Source of the DNA: JAFGGG01 sp964638895
Lineage (GTDB): Bacteria; Spirochaetota; Spirochaetia; SZUA-6; RPPD01
DNA length: 34,105 nucleotides
NCBI GenBank assembly: GCA_964638895.1
Contig: CAZWYY010000044.1
Span: 1 to 34,105 of the forward strand
Direction of reading: 5' to 3'
The notes under the pieces are model-generated. The model saw nothing but the letters and a program-made list of their open reading frames with translations. It ran no database searches and was not told the origin of the DNA. Numbering within the stretch: the stretch's first letter is position 1; the number at the start of each line of letters is the position of its first letter. Below, in pieces: positions 28,439-34,105 of the stretch. Both the position numbers and the translations under genes were made by a program.

Positions 28439-29683
28439 TTATATCCTTCCCAGCACTATAGTTGAATTGTGGCCACCGAACCCGAATGAATTGGATAAGG
28501 CATAACGGATGTCCTTTTGTACGGGTTCCGTATTAATGCAGGTAAGCGTTATCTCCGGGTCCTGCCTAAACAGGTTGATATTCGGGGGCACCACTCCATG
28601 GCTTACGGCCGTGGCGCAGATAATGGCCTCCAGCGCGGCAGTGGCGCCCAGCAGGTGTCCGTGCATGGATTTGGTGGAGCCCACATGGGTTTTGGCCTCG
28701 TCCGTAAGCAGGCGTTTTATGGCCTTGGCCTCGGCAATATCGCCCGGGGGCGTGGCTGTACCGTGGGCGTTGATGTAATTAATCTGCTCCGGGTTCAGGT
28801 GCGCCTGGTCCAGGGCCATGCGCATGGAGGCATACGCGCCCTTGCCGTCCGGTTCGGGAATCACCAGATCATACGCGTCGCCGGACATACCGACCGCCAA
28901 TAACTCACATATAATGGGAGCACCGCGTTTTTTGGCGTGGTCGTATTCTTCAATAATTAGTACACCAGCGCCCTCGCCCATGACAAACCCGTCGCGGTCG
29001 GCGTCAAACGGACGGGAGGCCGCTTCCGGTGTGTCGTTATATTTGGTGGAAAGCGCGTGCATGTTGCAGAATCCCGCTACCGAGATGTCGATAATCGTGC
29101 CTTCCGCGCCGCCTGCTATCATGACGTCGGCCATACCGGAGCGTATAATCATAAAGGCCGTGGCCAGCGAGTGGTTGGCCGTGGCGCAGGCGGTCTGCAT
29201 ACTCAGGTTTGGTCCCTGTATACCGTGGATTATGCTTAAAAAACCTGAAGCTATGTTTCCGATGGTGGCCGGGATATAGAAGGGACTTACCCTGCGGTGG
29301 CCCTTGGTGAGCAGGTTTGACGTGTTCTCCTCCTGTGAGAATATACCGCCTATGCCGCTTCCCACGGAGATTCCTATTCTCCCGGGATTTTCCCCGGTGT
29401 CAAGCCCGGAAGCCCGGATGGCCTGGTTCAGGGCCGCGGCCGCGTAATGCACAAAAGGGTCCATGCGCTTTGCGATCTTCAGGTGCTCCTCAGGGAAATG
29501 ATTTTTATAGTCGAAGTCCTTCACCTCACCGGCAACGCGGCAGGAAAAGCCGGAAGCGTCGAATTTGGTGATGGCGGTAATCCCGCTTTTCCCGTTGATT
29601 ATCTTATCCCAGGTATCTTTTACATTGTGGGCCAATGGGTTTACCGTACCCATACCCGTAATAACTACTCTTTTTTGCTCCAT
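28439..29683 (-). CDS. fabF: Beta-ketoacyl-ACP synthase II (FabF)
   Basis: 414 residues, full length. The catalytic triad is C166 (QTACATANHS), H307 (NAHGTATPPGD) and H343 (KSMHGHLLGA), with the usual SFGFGGHN near the end. It extends acyl-ACP with malonyl-ACP in fatty-acid synthesis. The motif around the second histidine has His341 where many FabF proteins have Thr (KSMTGH). No ACP, FabD, FabG or other fatty-acid gene is next to it. It is the first gene of a five-gene minus-strand unit with HD-GYP, TusA-like, kinase and receiver genes. It has a good promoter at 29711-29739 and AAAGGA (29693-29698) nine bases before its ATG, so it probably sets the transcription of the whole unit. Confidence 0.95.
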   Translation of the reverse strand: MEQKRVVITGMGTVNPLAHNVKDTWDKIINGKSGITAITKFDASGFSCRVAGEVKDFDYKNHFPEEHLKIAKRMDPFVHYAAAALNQAIRASGLDTGENPGRIGISVGSGIGGIFSQEENTSNLLTKGHRRVSPFYIPATIGNIASGFLSIIHGIQGPNLSMQTACATANHSLATAFMIIRSGMADVMIAGGAEGTIIDISVAGFCNMHALSTKYNDTPEAASRPFDADRDGFVMGEGAGVLIIEEYDHAKKRGAPIICELLAVGMSGDAYDLVIPEPDGKGAYASMRMALDQAHLNPEQINYINAHGTATPPGDIAEAKAIKRLLTDEAKTHVGSTKSMHGHLLGATAALEAIICATAVSHGVVPPNINLFRQDPEITLTCINTEPVQKDIRYALSNSFGFGGHNSTIVLGRI

Positions 29684-29710
29684 ATGGAATTATCCTTTCA
29701 AACGTGCTGT

Positions 29711-29739
29711 AATATAATATAAATATGAAAAGGCATCAA
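29711..29739 (-). promoter_or_regulatory. Promoter of the fabF signalling operon
   Basis: On the minus strand TTGATG (29734-29739) and TATATT (29711-29716) are separated by 17 bases. Transcription would start near 29704, about 20 bases before the fabF ATG at 29683. An AT-rich stretch surrounds it. Confidence 0.55.
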
Positions 29740-29805
29740 GATCAGCGATTCTCATTTTGAGCTTTTTAATAACATCTCTAAAGTATTGCCCAGGGAATAA
29801 TAATC

Positions 29806-29833
29806 TTGTATCTGAATGGGAATCGTGTATAAT
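29806..29833 (+). promoter_or_regulatory. Promoter of the chemoreceptor / methyltransferase unit
   Basis: TTGTAT (29806-29811) and a perfect TATAAT (29828-29833) are 16 bases apart. The start site would lie near 29840, about 32 bases before the ATG at 29872. It drives transcription away from fabF, so the gap 29684-29871 is a divergent promoter region. Confidence 0.55.
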
Positions 29834-29871
29834 AAATAACAGAATGTGCGCATCGAAAGAGCGGCGACCGC

Positions 29872-32298
29872 ATGGAAGTTAATAGAAAGATTGGTATTTT
29901 ATTCGGAACAACCGTCATAATCGTTATTGTATGCCTGCTTCTGCTTTTTTTCTTGGGGACCGTGCCCGTCATGGTACGCGGGGACACCGGCACCACCCCT
30001 TCTTCCGCCGCCGGCGGTACATCAGCCTCCGCATCTTCGGCCGCGGGCACGTCGACCGCCGCTGCGGCAGTCCTGGAAAACGGGAGCGCGGGCGGGCTCC
30101 TGCAGGCCATTGTGGATGGCGCCTATGCCAACCTCAGCAGAACCGTGGAGGGGGCCGACGATCTTTCCTATATCGTAGGAAGGCAGAAACCACTGTTAAA
30201 ATCCGCGCTTGACGTGGTCTTCGCGGAGATCACCTACAACTGGGACCGCCACAACAAGGGCGTGCTCAGCCTCGCACAGGCGCAACGACAGAGCTTGGAA
30301 AGTCTTGACCGGACAAGGTACGGGGACGGGGGGTATTTCTGGGTAATCGATACGGACCTTTCCATGGTGGATCATCCCTTCTATCCGCAGGATAAGGCGC
30401 CTTCCTGGTACCGGAAAGGCGGCGTCAGGGATTATGAAGATCGTAAAGGCAAAAAGCTTTACCAGGAGATTGTAAAGGAGTGCTTGGAACAGGGTGACTG
30501 TTATGTAAGTTATTTCTGGTATAAGGAAGAGGAGCAGGCCGTGACCCTGCCCAAAATAGCTTATGCCAGGCTTTTTAAGCCCTGGAACTGGGTCATCATT
30601 ACCGCGTCTTTTGTGGAGCCGGATACCGCGCTGTTACAGCGGGAACTGCTTGCCCGCCTGAAAAACTTCTATTTTTCGCAGAACGGCGGGTTTTGGATCA
30701 TGGACACGGAACCCAGGCTTATAGTGGATTCGCTCCATGCTCCGGAAGACTCCCCGGCGTTATATAAAGAACAGGGACTGAAACCGCTTGTCACACCCGG
30801 CGGTGAGCATATATTTGAAACCATGGTCGGCCTGGGCCTGGACAAGGGCCGGGGGTTTCTGGAGTTTGAGCCGCCGGCCGGCTGGATTAAAACCGAGGAC
30901 GGCGGCAGGGTGTTGGCCTATGTAAGGTATTTCAAACCCTGGAACTGGATAATCGGCGCGGAGGTTTCCGTCAAGAAAGCCCGAGAACTTTCCGCCGCCA
31001 CGGTATTGCGGGATATCGGCGTACGGCAGAACTACCTGCTTCTGGCGGTTTGCCTTGTATTGAGTGTAGGCAGCCTGGTACTGCTGAACCTGTACTCACA
31101 AAGGTATGTAGGCACCGGGGCGGCCGTCGCCGCATCCGCCGGGATTAATGCGGCCGCGATACCCGCCGAAGAGGGGTACGCCCAAGGACATATGCCGCCG
31201 GCGGGACCCGGGCAGGCGCCGCTACGGGTACCGGGCCGGGAGTCGGCCTTGGTCGAACAAGGGGATGCGCGCGCGGGGGAGACGGAGGGCGAACAAAGCG
31301 GCCCGGCGGATCAGGTTGCCCTATATTCGCGGGAACATGCCGTTCGTCCGGTGTTATATTCACGGGAGGCCGCTGCGGCCGCGGAGTTTCTTGTCAGGGA
31401 TACCGAAGAAAAAACCCGCGAGCTTTCAACACTGGCAGGAAACCTGGAACAGAATGTAAATAAGGTATGCGGCGGGCTTTCCCTGCAGGATGAATCCCTG
31501 CAGCCGGTTTTGGATCAGTTGAGCCGGCTTTCCGAGGTTATTGAAAACCAGACGTCGGATCTGGCCCGTACACGGAGTTCGATTGAAGGCATAACCGCCG
31601 CCGTTCAGGATATCGATCATATTGTCGAGCTGAAAAAAACGCTTGCGGACAAACTGACCCAAACCAGCCTTTCCGGGGGAGAACAGTTCGAGGTGTTCGG
31701 GGAGGCGATCGGAAAAATATCCCGTTCCACCAATATGATGCTAGAGATGATCGAGATCATCGACGGTATTAATAAGCAGACCAACCTTCTGGCCATCAAC
31801 GCGGCGATCGAGGCCGCGCACGCGGGCGAGGCCGGGAAGGGATTCGCAGTTGTGGCGGATGAAATAAAGAAACTCGCGGACCAGACCGCGGATAACGCGG
31901 GCATGATTACCAAAACCCTGAACCAGGAAATTGAGAATATTCGCAGGGCGCACGAATTAACCGGTGAAATAAACGAGAACTTTGACCAGGTAAGTACGGA
32001 TATCTCCGAGATCACCATGGCCATGAAAGAGATCAAGAAGGCGACCGCCGAATTGACAAGCGGAAGCGAACAGGTTGTGGGAACCCTTTCGGGGCTGTCC
32101 GGCGTTTCGGCGGAGACCTGTAAAGCCATTGAGGAGATAAGCGAAAAAATCGGCAGGATCACCAGCTCCGGCCGGGCGCTGGCCGGGGTACGTGACGGGG
32201 CCGTATCCTCTTTACAGACAATCCTTTCCACCGTCACCAAACTGACACAGGCACAACAGCGGTTCCGCCGGGAAATAAGTGAACTTAAGCCAAGGTGA
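29872..32298 (+). CDS. Methyl-accepting chemotaxis protein with tandem Cache-like sensing domain
   Basis: 808 residues. Transmembrane helix 1 is about 8-30. A low-complexity Gly/Ser/Ala/Thr stretch (about 37-75) then leads into the extracytoplasmic sensing region (80-385). That region holds two related Cache-type halves: YGDGGYFWVIDTD...HP and NGGFWIMDTE, each followed by a FKPWNW strand (about 235-240 and 354-359). Helix 2 is about 386-406. A second alanine/glycine/proline-rich linker (about 413-480) replaces a HAMP domain, which I cannot find. The signalling tip is at about 624-672 (INKQTNLLAINAAIEAAHAGEAGKGFAVVADEIKKLADQT). It should control CheA. Its stop overlaps the start of the next gene (GTGA at 32295). 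The promoter is at 29806-29833. Confidence 0.93.
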   Translation: MEVNRKIGILFGTTVIIVIVCLLLLFFLGTVPVMVRGDTGTTPSSAAGGTSASASSAAGTSTAAAAVLENGSAGGLLQAIVDGAYANLSRTVEGADDLSYIVGRQKPLLKSALDVVFAEITYNWDRHNKGVLSLAQAQRQSLESLDRTRYGDGGYFWVIDTDLSMVDHPFYPQDKAPSWYRKGGVRDYEDRKGKKLYQEIVKECLEQGDCYVSYFWYKEEEQAVTLPKIAYARLFKPWNWVIITASFVEPDTALLQRELLARLKNFYFSQNGGFWIMDTEPRLIVDSLHAPEDSPALYKEQGLKPLVTPGGEHIFETMVGLGLDKGRGFLEFEPPAGWIKTEDGGRVLAYVRYFKPWNWIIGAEVSVKKARELSAATVLRDIGVRQNYLLLAVCLVLSVGSLVLLNLYSQRYVGTGAAVAASAGINAAAIPAEEGYAQGHMPPAGPGQAPLRVPGRESALVEQGDARAGETEGEQSGPADQVALYSREHAVRPVLYSREAAAAAEFLVRDTEEKTRELSTLAGNLEQNVNKVCGGLSLQDESLQPVLDQLSRLSEVIENQTSDLARTRSSIEGITAAVQDIDHIVELKKTLADKLTQTSLSGGEQFEVFGEAIGKISRSTNMMLEMIEIIDGINKQTNLLAINAAIEAAHAGEAGKGFAVVADEIKKLADQTADNAGMITKTLNQEIENIRRAHELTGEINENFDQVSTDISEITMAMKEIKKATAELTSGSEQVVGTLSGLSGVSAETCKAIEEISEKIGRITSSGRALAGVRDGAVSSLQTILSTVTKLTQAQQRFRREISELKPR

Positions 32299-34010
32299 GT
32301 AATCCGGAATACCTCACAAAACAAATTATAGCCTACATTGGGAACAAGCGGCGTCTTCTCCATCTGATCCGCAAGGCGCTTGACCTCAGCCTTGACGGTG
32401 AGTTTGAAGGAAAATCATTCCTTGACCTGTTCGCGGGCAGCGGGGTGGTTTCGCGGCTGGCCAAATCGTTGGGATTTTACGTGTTTTGTAACGATTGGGA
32501 GTATTTTTCCTATATCATCAACAGCGCGTATATCGGAATAAACAAGGCGGAAACAGGATCGTTTTATAAGGCGTACGGGGGGGTGGGAGGCATGATCGCG
32601 CATCTGAACTCGCTTCCCGGGCCGACGGCCCATGATATGTATATCAGCCGTTATTACTGTCCGCCGGTTGAGAACATCAATACCGTGAATTACCGCACCC
32701 AGCGCTTGTTTTATACGCGCGCGAACGGGCTGGCCATCGACAGGATCCGGGCGGAGATCGAGCGCCTGTATCCGGGCGACCCCGGTAACCCCGAAGGCGG
32801 ACAGGGCGGCGAGGGTTCCCGGCGGCGTAAAGAAAAGCACCTGCTGCTGGCCCTGCTCTTGTACCAGAGCGCCACCCATACCAATACCTCCGGGGTGTTC
32901 AAGGCCTACCACAAGGGCTTCGGCGGGCATAACGGAGATGCCTTAACCCGCATCCTGGCGCCGATCGAGCTTACACCTCCCGTGTTACTGGATTCGGTGT
33001 TCGAGCCTGGAATATTCAGGCAGGACGCGAACAGGCTGGTACGCGCCAGGGAGTTCAGCCAAGCGGAGTTCGATGTTGCCTACCTGGACCCGCCCTATAA
33101 CCAGCACCAGTACGGCAGTAATTATCACCTGCTGAACACAATAGCCAGGTGGGACAAGCCGCCCGTGAACATGACGGAACTGAAAGATGGCAAGCTTGTA
33201 GACAAGGCAGGCATTCGTAAGGACTGGGTGGAAACACGCTCCCCGTACTGCTCCAGGCAGCGGGCACCCGGGGCATTCCGGAACCTGCTTTCCGGACTTA
33301 AGGCGCGGCATATTCTGGTAAGTTACAGCACCGAGGGCATCATCCCCTTCGAGCAGCTGTATGAAATATGCTGCGGCAAAGGCCGGGTGAGCCTGGTAAC
33401 CGATGAATACACCACATACCGCGGCGGCAGGCAAAGCCTGAAACGCCTGAATAATAATATCGAGCTTATCCTGATAATTGATACAAACAGGAAACATAAG
33501 CGGAGTTTAGCGATAAGGATGCGTGAGCTTTTATTGCGCAAAAACCTCCGGCTGCAATGTAAAAAACATTACCGGAAAGTGTTTTTAGAACGGGAGTTCG
33601 AGCTGGATGAATCCCAGCAGAGTATCGTATTCAGGAACAACGGCGACACGTACGTGATCCCCAGTAAAGGATTTTTCCGGCTGCAATATGCCTCCTTCCT
33701 ACAGGACATTCCCTCTTCCGCGCTTTCCGGACTACTGGCTAAATTACATGCCTGCCAATGCAGTGACAAAGAAGAAGAACTGGAAGAACTGTTCAGGATC
33801 ATTGACTCTAAGGCAGCCGATAAAGGCTATTTTATAAAGCTGTTGCCCCACACCCTGAAAAAGATCGCCCATAAAAAGTATAAGGAACTGTTCGTAAAAT
33901 GGGCGGCGAGGATCAGAAAACTTGAAAAGACTAAACCTGGCCTGTATAAAATAATCCGGGGGAAAATGGATGAGGTGGAAGCGGTGGCGGAAAAAAGGTT
34001 CTCCGGGTAG
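32295..34010 (+). CDS. D12-class N6-adenine DNA methyltransferase with C-terminal extension
   Basis: 571 residues from a GTG at 32295 that overlaps the chemoreceptor stop. Motif X is KQIIAYIGNKR (9-19), motif I is D44-L-F-A-G-S-G50 and motif IV is D265-P-P-Y268, in the X-I-IV order of alpha-class D12 enzymes such as Dam. QHQYGSNYHLLNTIARWD and ATHTNTSGVFKAYHKGFGG are conserved blocks of this subgroup. It transfers a methyl group from SAM to adenine N6 in a specific DNA site that I cannot name. Residues about 395-571 are a helical, lysine-rich extension of unknown role. No restriction endonuclease is beside it, so it is an orphan here. No other gene follows before the window ends. Confidence 0.88.
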   Translation: MSNPEYLTKQIIAYIGNKRRLLHLIRKALDLSLDGEFEGKSFLDLFAGSGVVSRLAKSLGFYVFCNDWEYFSYIINSAYIGINKAETGSFYKAYGGVGGMIAHLNSLPGPTAHDMYISRYYCPPVENINTVNYRTQRLFYTRANGLAIDRIRAEIERLYPGDPGNPEGGQGGEGSRRRKEKHLLLALLLYQSATHTNTSGVFKAYHKGFGGHNGDALTRILAPIELTPPVLLDSVFEPGIFRQDANRLVRAREFSQAEFDVAYLDPPYNQHQYGSNYHLLNTIARWDKPPVNMTELKDGKLVDKAGIRKDWVETRSPYCSRQRAPGAFRNLLSGLKARHILVSYSTEGIIPFEQLYEICCGKGRVSLVTDEYTTYRGGRQSLKRLNNNIELILIIDTNRKHKRSLAIRMRELLLRKNLRLQCKKHYRKVFLEREFELDESQQSIVFRNNGDTYVIPSKGFFRLQYASFLQDIPSSALSGLLAKLHACQCSDKEEELEELFRIIDSKAADKGYFIKLLPHTLKKIAHKKYKELFVKWAARIRKLEKTKPGLYKIIRGKMDEVEAVAEKRFSG

Positions 34011-34105
34011 GGCGCTTTGTTTATGTTTTCCGTAGGATCCGTAATTCTTAATTAGTGGACAGAAGCGTGTACCCAAGGGAGGGCTCATATGTAAGCATAT
34101 TGTGG

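Noticed and set aside
31617..32363. A 248-codon open frame on the minus strand across the chemoreceptor tip
   Set aside because: The highly conserved signalling tip is on the plus strand; the serine-rich antisense product is a codon artefact.
34011..34105. A GGGAGGG ribosome site before an ATG near 34088 as the start of another gene
   Set aside because: The ATG is followed at once by TAA; no coding frame is visible before the window ends.

Overview
The window looks like a chromosomal stretch from an anaerobic, motile, double-membraned bacterium, most plausibly a spirochaete (Spirochaetota). This taxonomic call is an inference from gene families recalled, not searched. Signs of anaerobiosis are a complete [FeFe]-hydrogenase maturation operon (hydF-hydG-hydE) and a two-gene minimal SUF Fe-S assembly unit. 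Signs of an outer membrane are a DUF3187-like beta-barrel and a secreted trypsin-like protease with a barrel-like tail. Signs of a signalling lifestyle are a chemoreceptor, two HD-GYP proteins, a GGDEF protein and a hybrid histidine kinase with its receiver. I see no tRNA, rRNA, CRISPR array, insertion sequence or phage gene. No stretch longer than 300 bases lacks a gene; the last 95 bases (34011-34105) hold nothing I can name.

Layout. 1-2347 (+): the tail of a LacI-type sensor fragment, a GAF-like/HD-GYP protein that looks like its severed partner, and a lipoprotein GH5 endoglucanase. 2334-6110 (-): hydE, hydG and hydF, with unusual residues in HydG and HydF. 6268-8318 (+): an ECF sigma factor overlapping a FecR-domain membrane protein. 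8366-10117 (-): the secreted protease. 10272-11870 (-): a DEAD-box RNA helicase. 12008-12567 (+): a BrnT/BrnA toxin-antitoxin pair with a palindrome over its promoter. 12659-15878 (-): a UvrD-like helicase-nuclease and a DUF1232 protein. 15968-17176: two convergent genes, each apparently broken by a one-base deletion. 17241-18845: a cluster of hairpins, then tautomerase, TetR repressor and nitroreductase with two matching palindromic operators. 18949-22454 (-): a histone-deacetylase-fold hydrolase, a DUF3187-like barrel, a sirtuin remnant and a diguanylate cyclase. 22545-24222 (+): sufC-sufB. 24355-29683 (-): a tightly packed five-gene unit (fabF, GAF-HD-GYP, a TusA-like protein lacking its cysteine, hybrid kinase, receiver). 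29872-34010 (+): a chemoreceptor whose stop overlaps the start of a D12-class adenine DNA methyltransferase.

How parts work together. HydE, HydF and HydG build the H-cluster of an [FeFe] hydrogenase that must be encoded elsewhere; SufCB could supply Fe-S clusters to these radical-SAM enzymes. The five-gene unit joins a lipid-synthesis enzyme, a c-di-GMP phosphodiesterase and a phosphorelay, and is the best candidate here for an undescribed signalling module. The TetR locus is a self-contained stress-type regulon. The other notable signals are the shifted cysteine in HydG, the missing NKxD motif in HydF and several gene remnants (LacI fragment, sirtuin fragment, frameshifted pair).
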